Origin: Paramecium octaurelia
Lineage: Eukaryota > Ciliophora > Oligohymenophorea > Peniculida > Parameciidae
Direction: 5' to 3'
Length of the DNA stretch: 64,000 nt
NCBI GenBank assembly: GCA_905182995.1
Contig: CAJJDP010000157.1
Coordinates: forward strand, 4,047 to 68,046
The notes beneath the pieces were generated by a model. The model was not told where the DNA came from, did not search any database, and worked only from the letters and a program-made list of their open reading frames with translations. The translations under genes were made by a program, and so were the position numbers. Positions 23,177 to 34,343 of this stretch are shown one piece after another (position 1 is the stretch's first letter; each line of letters opens with the position of its first letter).

Positions 23177-26145
23177 TGGCAAGGACTTAAGAGTGCATTG
23201 TTTATTTCGTAGTCAATCCAATTATTTAAGAGCTGCTTTAAATAGGAGGTTAATCATCTCAATATATTATTAATTTAGGGTTTGTAATAAAGGCTCGACT
23301 TAAAATTAATTTGTTTGTTAAAACCAGCCTCTGAAATGGAAATGGATAACCAATACAATTATTTATAACTTAGAACAGAGATTTGATTTGGTTAATGTAA
23401 CGAGCTTTTGATTAGAAAAGCTGTGAATATGAAAATTTAATTTTAAGAACATCTTGCACATTAGCATATATTTTAGATATAAATATTGATTGATCTGACT
23501 CCTTATTAATAGTATTTATAAGTTTGTAGACTAATAAGTGGAATTAAGAGATTCATATTTTAATTGTGGGTCACAATTTCTACTTAGATGTATTAACAAA
23601 AAGAAAGATTGATTTTGCAAATTAATAATTCAAATAAGAATTTTTCACACTATTTGAATATGTTTATATAAATAATTCAATGTTGGTGTCAAAGACATCC
23701 AAATCAGGACTATTGACAAATTTAACCCCTTGACATTAGAATGAAGTATATCATCTTGTATATACCAACTCTAAAGATCGATTATATTATTTGACTTTTT
23801 TATGTTTTTATATAAGAAAAAAGCAAAAAAAATAGTTTCTAACGTAACATTTAAATCAGGATCACCTTGCATAATAGAACTATCTTTCTTTACTAATATA
23901 TTCCAATCATATTATGTGTGAATATTTCTGTATAATAAACCAATAAAGAGTATCTAATACTGATTTTGAATTGAAAAAATAAAGTAATTGGTTTACTCTT
24001 TCTCTCCACCTATTTTCAAAGTGGCAATAAAAGGGATTAAATTATATTGTATAAAAAAGAATTTACTATTATATGTTATATTCCTTTTGCAACTTATTCA
24101 TGATTTAAATTTATTGCCAAAGAGATGCAAAATAAGAAAAAATAATAACCCATCCAAAAAGACTCCTCAGGATATATATTCGGTCCCCGATAATACTTGA
24201 AGAATCAATCGAATCTATATGAAAACTGAAAATTACAATTCGATATGTTGAGAATTTATTTTGAAATAAAGAATTCATTCATTACCTTAAGGTAACTGAA
24301 AAGCTTTGTATATTCAGCAGATTTGAAAATTCTAATTTGAGGTAATCTAACATAAGTTCGAAGCAAACTTAAATGGAAAATAAATTATATAATTTATATT
24401 GCGAATCAATTATGAATCGACCAAACACCTCAAATTTGGTTCTTATTCGCAAAATTTCTAATTCATTCTCAAAATAAACATTAACTTAAAATGATTTATC
24501 AAATGAGTTCTGCTATTAAAAATCAAAGACTGGTATTCTCTAGTGAATTACCAGAAAATCCTATGGCAACTAAGATGACATTAAAGTAAGACAAAACTTG
24601 TGGGGGAAGACTTAGATGGAATTTAATTATCAATGTAGTAATGATTGCAATGGCAGGCTTCCCTTTCTACCTTCCCTTAGAAGCTACTTTGGGAGTTAAC
24701 TGTTTCTATGCGTTGTTATGGATTTTATTTATATTTTTGGCTGCCAATACATAGTCAAAAATCCATTAAACTATGAAAAAGGTTTCCAATAACTCTTAAT
24801 AGCCTCCAAATCCTACACCTATCAAATTCATCTTGATGACATTTATTTACAAAGAACCTTTAGATTTACTAGTAAAAACACTACAAAACATTCAACAGCA
24901 AAGAATAGCAAAAGAGATCATCATGGTTGTTTGCATGGAGGAAAAAACTCCAGAGAAAGAAACTAAAATTGATGCTGTTTTTGAATAATTCAAAGACTGT
25001 TTCGATCAACTCATAGTTACTATACATCCTTATGGAACTCCTGGAGAGATTCCAGGTAAATGCTCTAATACTAATTATGCTATTAGATCTGTATTGGCTC
25101 ATTTAAAAAACAAAAATCCTGATTTTGACCCAAATAAGTACTTTGTTACTAATTTTGATGTGGATACATTATTTCACAAAAGCTTTCTTGATATTTAAAT
25201 GATGAACATCCTGAAAGAGAAGGACAGAAACAATTTTGTTTGGTAACCAGTCTTATTTTATAACTGGGGACTTGATAAACTTAGTTTTTTCACAAGAATT
25301 ACAGGATTGGCTAGAAACATGTTAATGATGGGAGCCTTAATTCCTTTAAACATAAATATCATGAGTGTCTATACTGCTTCTTTATAATTGCACATAGAGG
25401 GAGACTTTTGCCATCCAGCATATTAGATGGATGACATAATCTGCTTTATAAGATGGAAGACTTTAAGCAGAAGAGCTCTTAAGATAAAACCTATATACTG
25501 CCCTACTATTTCTGGACCTACTTCTGGTTCAAATATGTGGTAAGAATTCATTGAATGGATCAGATAGAATAGGAGATGGAGTATAGGGTCAGCTGAAGCT
25601 TTCCATTATTTTGTCATTAAAGCTCCTAGAATAAAGTTTTGTTCAGCCTTTATCTGGGCCTGCAATTATCTAAACTATTATGCCTCCTTCATTTGTGTTT
25701 AAAGCTTATTATTGATTACAACTACAATAAGGCTCTTTGCAATGGAAACTGATCCTAATTTATAATAATATTTTTGTATCCCTTTGGGTGTCGTTTATAT
25801 CTGCCTTTTTTGCATGATGGTTATGAATAAAATCGCAGTGAAATATCTACTCAAGGATATTGTTGTTGAAATTATACCAATTTGGAAAGATTTCATTCAT
25901 TGGATTTTAAGTCTCATAGTTATGGTTGGGTATGGACTAATAGTGTGTTATGGGTACTGGGAAATTTTCTTTTGTGGCAAAGGAGTCTGTACTCATGAAC
26001 CTTCAAAGAAGAAAGTACTTGATGCAATTGTTTAACGTAAAGATGAAACTGTCATAGAGATTCATCAATAAGAGAATAACATTTGATATATTATGTTTTA
26101 TATATGATAAAATAATGAATAAATATAACAAGTGTTTTATTATTA
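23177..26145. repeat. segmental duplication, copy A
   Basis: Matches 31345-34343. The offset is 8168 at the left end and 8211 across the coding part, so about 43 bases of indels lie in the 5' flank. The noncoding flank at 23650-24490 has drifted clearly, while the glycosyltransferase coding part differs only at scattered sites. The left edge falls at the motif tggcaaggacttaag in both copies. Confidence 0.85.
24503..26086 (+). CDS. membrane glycosyltransferase, family 2 (copy A)
   Basis: A 527-aa intronless protein of the processive family-2 type (cellulose, chitin or hyaluronan synthase relatives). These use a UDP-sugar on the cytoplasmic side and pass the growing chain through the membrane. 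Motifs in order: GKCSNTNYAIRS near residue 190, the metal-binding DVD at 219-221, the MDD at 309-311 in the place of the acceptor-binding (T/E)D, and QNRRW at 355-359, the QxxRW signature. Two hydrophobic segments lie near residues 37-85, and further ones near residues 390-500. The preferred start is the second ATG, at 24503: copy B has ACG in place of the upstream ATG at 24491, yet keeps this one. The sugar polymer cannot be told. Absence of introns is notable here, where most genes have them. Confidence 0.85.
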
Positions 26146-26189
26146 ATTATATATATTATATATCGAACACAAGTATATCCTTAATTTTG

Positions 26190-26395
26190 TCCTTTTTTTC
26201 TTAGAGAGAGAACTAAGAAGGTACAGTTGAATTTTTTTCAACATTGTCAGCATGTATATATCTATCGGTGGATCTTTGAGAATTTAGCATTTTAGCAATC
26301 AATATATTGATTGCTATTGAGTTCAGATGTGAAATTCTTGATAATCATAATAGTAGGTGCATAATTATTTTTTTATGATAAATTGTAAAATTAAA
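26190..26395 (+). ncRNA. candidate structured RNA (three hairpins, T-run)
   Basis: Just downstream of the copy A glycosyltransferase three short inverted repeats follow each other: ttcttag/ctaagaa near 26197-26218, gttgaa/ttcaac near 26226-26242, and agcaatcaat/attgattgct near 26295-26316. A run of seven T follows near 26370, as a Pol III terminator would look. Copy B does not have this stretch. No snRNA, SRP, telomerase or snoRNA motif is recognised, the A+T-rich setting makes chance hairpins likely, and strand is a guess. Confidence 0.25.
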
Positions 26396-26459
26396 GCAAT
26401 TTTATATTATAGTGAATGCTTATTGTAATAGTATTAAATTTAATTGTTTTTGTAATTAA

Positions 26460-27090
26460 ATTTAGGTTCTAAAATAAATCTTCCTTTAAATTATAGCAAC
26501 TATCTCAAATCTATTCCCTAATAATTTAAAAAATCTCCTTTGAAAATTAAAGCTCCTTATTCTTCTAAACTGTGATGAAATTCTTAAGATTGCTATAATA
26601 GAAGTACAAAAGAATCGTGAAAAATAACTACTGCTTTCTGGAATAAATGATTTCTAATTATTGGACGTTAAAATCATGCTAGAATATCTTTTGTAGCAAG
26701 TTCTGATGTTTGGATTTAATTTCCTTCTTTAACATCCCATAAACGGATAGAGTTGTCATTACTACCAGATGCTAATGTAGTACAACCTCCCTTGAATGAC
26801 TATCTAATTTTGATTTTGATTATCCTGTTTTAACATCCCATAAATCAATAGAGTAATCTACACTACCAGATTATAATCTAATACCGTTAGGAGAAAAACA
26901 GACTGATCGAACATGTCTATTATGCTTATTTAATTCATTTTCCTCTATTATTTTTGATATTTTTCCCTTAAGGATTAAGCAGTTAAGCTTAATTCATGTT
27001 CCTTAAAAAGTTCAAGATTATCAAATTCTGATCCTGTGAATAATAAGTCAAAGTCATAATACTAATTGAAAATAAAAGTTGAATAATTTA
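26460..27090 (-). pseudogene. WD40 pseudogene
   Basis: The minus strand encodes a decayed member of a Paramecium WD40 family. Readable parts, N to C: LNKHNRHVRSVCFSPNGI, SGSVDYSIDLWDVKTG, then after a frame loss TLASGSNDNSIRLWDVKEG, and a C-terminal tail EEQGALIFKGDFLN...GIDLR. The linker between two repeats has lost bases, so the frame breaks between them, and TGA codons interrupt the rest. The tail motif also appears in the plus-strand relative at about 28487. Confidence 0.7.
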
Positions 27091-27440
27091 TGCTGTGAAA
27101 CTACAATATTGATATTTTAACTTAGAAATCTTGTCGATTTGGAGGGGGTGTTGTTAATAAATTTGTTTTTTATTTTTATTCTATATTCAAAAAAGTTTGA
27201 AGCTATGCACAAGTTACTTTGTGTTTTCACTATTATTAATTATATGAGGTCCTAAACTTTAATTAATTTGAGTTTCTTCCAAATAAAATTTGCAAGACAA
27301 CTTTGGGTTTATTTCTTAAAACTCAAAATAAAAATAATTTTCAATAACAAAAAATTGATTGTAAACTGGGCAGAAAAATAATTTTTTTGAGGTTTGTCCA
27401 AGGTTAAAGATTTTGATATTTAAATCTACCCTATCCTTAT
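27091..27440. other. spacer between two WD40 remnants
   Basis: A+T-rich with one G-run near 27140. No gene seen. It separates a minus-strand and a plus-strand remnant of the same family. Confidence 0.4.
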
Positions 27441-28640
27441 TGAAATGTTTAGAAGAGAAAAAATCACATATAATAAAGGAGCTAACTTTAATAAAAAGTA
27501 CTTACAAATGAAGATTAGGCATTATTTAGAAAGAATTGATTAAAAAGATTGGTTAGGAGAGACAGATCATTGAATTTTTGAAATTCCTATTAAATCTGAC
27601 AGCCTTTAATAAGAAATTTATCGAATGTGGATCGAATTCACTCAATTAGTAGAAATGAAAGTGGTTTTGAGGAATAAATTTTTGAGAATATAAGGATTAG
27701 AGATACCTCTTTAGTTGGTGAAAATTTTGCTAGATGCAATTTCAATGGATCAGAATTTGATAATTTAAATAATAGTGAAATGAGCTTGAGTTAAGCTTAA
27801 TTTTTTGATTGTAAATCGAGAAATATCTAAATACATGAGTTAAATAAATTAGATGATCACGGTGGAAGTTTCAATTAGAAATGCTTTTCTTCAGATGGTA
27901 AGTCTTTAGCTTCTTGCAGAGATGGTAATTCGATTATTTTGTGGGATGTTAAAGCAGGGAGAATAAAGTCAATAATCAGAAGAAGGGGAAGGTAAAATCA
28001 GTCTGCTTCTCATCTAATAATATTACATTAATTTTCAGCAACGGAGAATTTGTGTATTTATGGAATCTTAAAACAAGAAGATAAATAAAAAATTAAATGG
28101 TCATTTTAGGGATGTTAGGTCAGGATGTTTCTCCTCTGATGGCACTACATTAACATCTGGTAGTTCAGATTAGTCTATCCGTTTATTGAATGTCAAGACA
28201 GGACAATAAAAGCCAAATTAGATGGTCATTCAAATGGAATTCTCTCAGTTAATTTCTCTCCTGATGGTACCACATTAGCTTTTGGTAGTGTAGATAAGTT
28301 TATCCGTTTATGGAATGTTAAGACAGCGAAAGAGATTCTACCGCATGATGTATGTTACAAAGACCTTTTTCTTCTCATAATATTCCTCATTAAAAGGCCA
28401 AACATTTTACAAAATGGTATTTATTTTATTAAATTTTAGTTAACTTTGATCGTACAATTCTTATAATTTGTCAACCAATTTTGGAAGCTTAAGGAGCTTT
28501 AATTTTGAAAGTAGAGTTTCTTAACAATAAATTATATGATTTGAGATCATTATTAAATCAAAAGGTATTATCTTAGAGAATGGCCTAATTTAGAAGCAAA
28601 ATTGAAAATTATTAGTAAGCTATATATATACAATATCAAT
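27441..28640 (+). pseudogene. WD40 pseudogene with family N-terminus
   Basis: It opens MFRREKITYNKGANFNKKYL, then runs through a leader with the family pattern SLVGENFARCNFNGSEFDNL and NIQIHELNKLDDHGGSFN, then repeats such as SSDGKSLASCRDGNSIILWD and SPDGTTLAFGSVDKFIRLWN, then a tail LEAQGALILKVEFLNNKLYD. At least one TGA lies in the leader (near 27570) and the frame changes between repeats, so it is not a working gene. The layout matches intact relatives known in Paramecium genomes: pentapeptide-like leader, WD40 array and short conserved tail. Confidence 0.65.
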
Positions 28641-28799
28641 TATTAAGTTGTTGCCAATTAGCAAATTCAATATAAATCTTTGTCAATGCATCAAAGTCAC
28701 CAGAAACTTTTAGTATTTGCAAAATTTTAAGTAGAATATTAATGTTTTAATGATATTTAATAAAAATTCAATCACTATTTATTTAATTAATTGTCATCT

Positions 28800-29175
28800 A
28801 TAAATGAATATAATCATCAATTCCTTGATCATTAACCTAAATGAATAACTCAATAAAAAGAATCAAATTATTAATGAAGTTTTTAATAATAAGAAAAACA
28901 CGACATAATAAAGAACTAAATCGAAGAATCAATTAAAAACAAGTTCAATTTTAACACCTGAAACATCATGTTCATCAAGAAACCACTTAGATTCTGAATC
29001 TGAATTTTCAAATGATGATGAGTCAAAATTTATTGTGGAGGAAAACATTAAGAATGCAAATCATATTGATAATAAATATTGCAAAATAATTTATTTAAAT
29101 ACTAAGCGCACAATTATAACTATTAGAACTTAGTTTTCTACCAAAAATTACAAAAATTTATGTTAATAACTTTGA
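28800..29175 (+). CDS. unassigned open frame
   Basis: A frame of about 120 codons contains RTKSKNQLKTSSILTPETSC and DSESEFSNDDESKFIVEEN, an acidic Ser-rich stretch, then TGA near 29173. No clear start or splice signal was found. It may be the tail of a lost gene lying between the WD40 remnant and the LINE scrap. Confidence 0.25.
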
Positions 29176-29189
29176 ATAAGGACAAATCG

Positions 29190-29560
29190 GATTGTACCAG
29201 ATTAATCAACATAAATTTATTTTACAAATCTACTCAATTTAATCAACTCATTAAAAAAGGAAAGATAAAATGAATTGCATTTTAATAGATCTTTCTAACG
29301 CCCTTCAATAGTATCAACAGACCCAAACCATTCCAAATATTAAAAAAAATAATTTGTTGATACTGAAGTAATCATCTACCTATAAGATTGATTTACAATC
29401 TCCAATATAAAACTTAATATCATAAAACCTTTAAAACTTTATTGCTTTCATTATGTTCATTATGGAGTTCCTTAACGTTCATCTTTATTTCCACCCCTTT
29501 TCAATATTTATCTTGAAGAGCTACTAATTACTATAAAGCAATTATGTAAATTCCCTTATT
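29190..29560 (+). mobile_element. LINE (non-LTR) reverse transcriptase fragment
   Basis: A decayed piece of a LINE reverse transcriptase. One frame reads ILIDLSNA and the next frame FNSINRPKPFQILKKIIC, which together form the motif-A region (xIDLSxAFDxIN). Further on, another frame reads HYGVPQRSSLFPPLFNIYLE, the hallmark GVPQGSxLSPxLFNIY block just before the catalytic YADD region. The YADD box, the endonuclease and both ends of the element are missing. At least two frameshifts separate the readable parts, so the copy is dead and fairly old. Confidence 0.75.
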
Positions 29561-29586
29561 AAAGCTATTAATAAGGGAATTTACAT
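29544..29586. repeat. perfect inverted repeat, 17-bp arms
   Basis: atgtaaattcccttatt (29544-29560) is followed after 9 bases by its exact reverse complement (29570-29586). It sits at the downstream edge of the LINE scrap. It could be a transposon remnant or a terminator-like hairpin. Confidence 0.8.
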
Positions 29587-29589
29587 TAT

Positions 29590-30220
29590 ACTTATTATTA
29601 AACATAATATGCATAAAAAATATTATAATTATTAGAACTACCTTCTTCTAATTTTAACCTCAAAATTAACAAGAATGAAAGTGGAATATTGCTAAAATAT
29701 AATCACTCATCAAATATTTAAAATATGCTTAAATTCTCTATAGTAAAGGAATAAAAATATTTTAATTTATTAATTAAATCTTATGATAAACTAACTTAAC
29801 ATGTAATTTAATTAAAACAAAAAATAAATTAGCAGTAGACTCATTTGAAACTATAAAAATGTAAGTGGAAATTTTGACTCATCCTTTCAAAAGTTTTTGG
29901 TGCCCCTCGCACCTCATATATCCAAACTTTGTTACTAGAACTTTAAATAGTTTAATATGTTTGATTAGTCAACTTTTAATTTTGAAACTCGGGAAATTTT
30001 ATACATCATACCCTTTATGAAAAGGCATACTTATATTTTTGATTATCAAATTCGTTTATTTAGCAATTAATAATTAATCGCTTAGCATATATCTCAAATA
30101 AAGGAACCTAAGATACAAGAGAGTATTCAAAAATAGTTTTAGTAAGTTTTAAAATCATTATTGCTGTTGCCTCTTAATGATATTTAATTTTATTAATAGA
30201 ATATTTAATTATATCAATAC
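29590..30220. other. noncoding stretch
   Basis: A+T-rich without a protein-like frame. Resemblance to 22760-22840 begins towards its right end. Confidence 0.4.
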
Positions 30221-30229
30221 TAATTTTAG

Positions 30230-31110
30230 ATAAAATTCAAATTTAGACCCCAATTTGTTCTGCCTCTGGTTAATATTCTAAAAGGTTGGCTTTTTGTTTA
30301 CAAAGAAGTCCCAAATCCAACCACAAATTATTTGAATTAAATTTTTAAATTTTTCCTAAACTTCTAAAAGCCCTTATTTTTAAATATGGACGATTTTATT
30401 CTAAAATTAATTTAGTAGATTCATCACGAACGATTTGATTTTGCCCTAAAACATTTATATCTCATAAACGAATTGATTTATCTGCACTATAGGATGCTAG
30501 AATAGCATCATCCTGAAGAGAAGCATGTATATAGAATTTAGCTATGAGATCCATATAATTGAATCTTTTTTCTTGCCCTGTCTTCATATACTACAAACGA
30601 ACGACTGATCCCAACTGTCAGACGCCAATACAATTACATCTGGAGGAAGTCATATGGTTATACTGTTTTTTATGTCCTTTTAATTGTGATTTTTTGAACC
30701 TTTTTGACATCCATAAACGGATAGTATTATCTTAAATGGCTAATGTTAATGTATTCCTATCAGAAAAGAAACATATTGGATAAACAAAATTATAATAGCC
30801 TTCTAATTTAAAGATTTCTTGTACTCTCGTTATATCCCAATTAATAATAGGATTATCCTTTATACCAAAGAACAATACAATAAAATCAAGACAGAATGAT
30901 ATTGAATAGATACTATCATACTGTCCTTCTAATGATGACTTTTCTTATCCATTTTTAATCCTTTTACTTTTAATGTTATTGGAAATTTCAAATGCTAACA
31001 TATCTAATAAGGAGAAAAAAAATTAACACCATCCTTTGTCCTTCTAACTTTGATTGTTCTATTTCTGCTTTATCATCCTGTACGTGGATGGTATTATCAG
31101 ATATTGATTA
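30230..31110 (-). pseudogene. WD40 pseudogene (longer copy)
   Basis: Minus-strand scraps include NPIINWDITRVQEIFKLEG, SDRNTLTLAIQDNTIRLW and SYSADKSIRL-like sequence, all of the local WD40 family, broken by several stops and frame changes. The part at 30246-30505 matches 22920-23176, but the rest has no counterpart in copy A, which lacks about 840 bases between the WD40 block and the duplication edge. Confidence 0.6.
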
Positions 31111-31344
31111 TATAAAGCTTTCATATAAGAATTTTTAAAGCAATTTTGTATTCAATTATGATCTAACTACGATCTAACATGAACTTTAAGATTTATTCAT
31201 AAACAATCACTTATTGAATCTTATTCATGAAAACAAAAAAATTTTATTAGAGAGTATGTTATAATTTATTTTAATGCAATTCAGAGTTTAAAATTTAATG
31301 GATTGAAATTTTATATAATTTTATATATATATATAATACTAATT

Positions 31345-34343
31345 TGGCAAGGACTTAAGAGTGCATTTTTTATTTCGTAGTCAATCCAATTATTTAAGAG
31401 CTGCTTTAAATAGAAGGTTAATAATCTCAATATATTATTAAATTAGGGTTTGTAATAAAGGCTCGACTTAAAATTAATTTGTTTGTTAAAACCAGCCTCT
31501 GAAATGGAAATGGCTAACCAATACAATTATTTATAACTTAGAACAGAGATTTGATTTGGTTAATGAAACGAGCTTTTGATTAGAAAAGCTGTGAATATGA
31601 AATTTTAATTTTAAGAACATCTTGCACATTAGCATTTATTTTAGATATAAATATTGATTGATCTGACTCCTTATTAATAGTATTTATAAGTTTGTAGACT
31701 AATAAGTGGAATTAAGAGATTCATATTTTAATTGTGGGTCACAATTTCTACTTAGATGTATTAACAAAAAGAAAGATTGATTTTGCAAATTAATAATTCA
31801 AATAAGAATTTTTCACACTATTTGAATATGTTTATATAAATAATTCAATGTTGGTGTCAAAGACATCTAAATCAGGACTATTGATATACAAATTTAACCC
31901 CTTGACATTAGATTGATGTACATCAGATTTTATACACCAACTCTAAAGATTGATTATATTATTTGACTTTTTATATATTATTATAAGAAAAAAAGCGAGA
32001 AATAATTTCTAATTTAATATTAAGGTCAGGATGATCTTGTATAATCGAACTATATTTCTTTACTAATATATTCCAATCATATTACACTTTAATATTTTTG
32101 TATAATCAAATATTACGATTATGTAACACTGATATTTTTGAATTGTAAAATAATGGAAAATAAAGTAATTGGTTTACTCTTTATCTCAACCTATTTCACA
32201 GAGGCAATAAAGTAATTATATATGAAGCTTGAGAATTTACTATTATTGCATGTATTCCTTTTGCCACTAATAAAAGATTTAAATGTATTGCTAAAGTGAT
32301 ACAAATAAAAAATAAGAATAGTTATAACCAGTGTTTCAAATGATGTATCCCATCAAAAAGATGACTCAGCGTGTATATTAAGCCTCGATAATGCTTGAAG
32401 AATTAATTAAATGTATATGAAAATTGAAAAAAAGCAATTCTGATTTGTTGAGGATGGAGAATTTATTTTGAAATAATGAATAAAATAATTATCTCAAGGT
32501 AACTCGAAGGCTATTGTATATTAAACTGGATTGAAAAATATAAATTGAAGTAATTCAAAATAAATTCAAAAGCAAACTTGAATGGTAAATTAATTGAATA
32601 ATATATATTGTTAATTAATCATGAATATGACAAAACAACCCTGTTGTAGTTTATATACGCTGAATTTCTAATATCGTTTTCAAAATTAAAATTAATTTAA
32701 AACGATTTATCAAATGAGTTCTGCGATCAACAATCAAAGACTGATATTCTCTAATGAATTACCAGAAAATCCTATGGCAACTAAGATGACATTAAAGTAA
32801 GACAAAACTTGTGGGGGAAGACTTAGATGGAATTTAATTATCAATGTAGTAATGATTGCAATGGCAGGCTTCCCTTTCTACCTTCCCTTAGAAGCTACTT
32901 TGGGAGTTAACTGTTTCTATGCGTTATTATGGATTTTATTTATATTTTTGGCTGCCAATACGTAATCAAAAATCCATTAAACGATGAAAAAGGTTTCCAA
33001 TAACTCTTAATAGCCTCCAAATCCTACGCCTATCAAATTCATCTTGATGACATTTATTTACAAAGAACCTTTAGATTTACTATTAAAAACACTACAAAAC
33101 ATTCAACAGCAAAGAATAGCAAAAGAGATCATCATGGTTGTTTGCATGGAGGAAAAAACTCCAGAGAAAGAAACCAAAATTGATGCTGTTTTTGAATAAT
33201 TCAAAGACTGTTTCGATCAACTCATAGTTACTATACATCCTTATGGAACTCCTGGAGAGATTCCAGGTAAATGCTCTAATAATAATTATGCTATTAGGTC
33301 TGTATTGGCTCATTTACAAAAAAACGATCCTAACTTTGACCCAAGCAAATACTTTGTAACTAATTTTGACGTAGATACAATATTTCACAAAAGCTTTCTT
33401 GATATTTAAATGATGAACATCCTGAAAGAGAAGGACAGAAACAATTTTGTTTGGTAACCAGTCTTATTTTATAACTGGGGACTTGATAAACTTAGTTTTT
33501 TCACAAGAATTACAGGATTGGCTAGAAACATGTTAATGATGGGAGCCTTAATTCCTTTAAACATAAATATCATGAGTGTCTATACTGCTTCTTTATAATT
33601 GCACATAGAGGGAGACTTTTGTCATCCAACCTATTAGATGGATGACATAATCTGCTATATTAGATGGAAGACTTTAAGCAGAAGATCTCTTAAGATAAAA
33701 CCTATATACTGCCCTACTATTTCGGGACCTACTTCTGGTTCAAATATGTGGTAAGAATTCATTGAATGGATCAGACAGAATAAGAGATGGAGTGTAGGGT
33801 CAGCTGAAGTTTTCCACTATTTTGTCATTAAAGCTCCTAGAATAAAGTTTTGTTCAGCCTTTATCTGGGCCTGCAATTATCTAAACTATTATGCCTCCTT
33901 CATTTGTGTTTAAAGCTTATTATTGATTACAACTACAATAAGGCTCTTTGCAATGGAAACTGATCCTAATTTATAATAATATTTTTGTATCCCTTTGGGT
34001 GTCGTTTATATCTGCCTTTTTTGCATGATGGTTATGAATAAAATCGCAGTGAAATATCTACTCAAGGATATTGTTGTTGAAATTATACCAATGTGGAAAG
34101 ATTTCATTCATTGGATTTTAAGTCTCATAGTTATGGTTGGGTATGGACTCATAGTGTTTTACGGGTTTTGGGAAATTTTCTTTTGTGGCAAAGGAGTCTG
34201 TACTCATGAACCTTCAAAGAAGAAAGTACTTGATGCAATTGTTTAACGTAAAGATGAAACCGTCATAGAGATTCATCAATAACAGAATAAAATTTGATGT
34301 AATTATGTTTATTATATGATAATACAATTAGTGTTTTATTATC
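31345..34343. repeat. segmental duplication, copy B
   Basis: Matches 23177-26145. Similarity ends about 50 bases after the glycosyltransferase stop codon. Confidence 0.85.
32714..34297 (+). CDS. membrane glycosyltransferase, family 2 (copy B)
   Basis: The twin of the gene at 24503-26086: same length (527 aa), intronless, same motifs (DVD at 219-221, MDD at 309-311, QNKRW at 355-359). Differences seen include DVDTLFH to DVDTIFH, ICFIRWKTLSRRA to ICYIRWKTLSRRS and QNRRWSIGSAEA to QNKRWSVGSAEV, all conservative. Frame and active-site residues are kept in both copies, so both are probably functional. The 5' flank has diverged much more than the coding part, which suggests selection or gene conversion on the coding sequence. 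The ATG at 32714 is the only upstream in-frame start. Confidence 0.85.

Noticed and set aside
24491-24502. Upstream ATG of the copy A glycosyltransferase as the start
   Set aside because: Copy B has ACG at that place, and the next ATG, 12 bases on, is present in both copies.
26310-26345. Resemblance of gtgaaattcttgat to a conserved 18S rRNA segment
   Set aside because: Only about 12 bases match and the neighbouring rRNA sequence is absent, so chance is sufficient.
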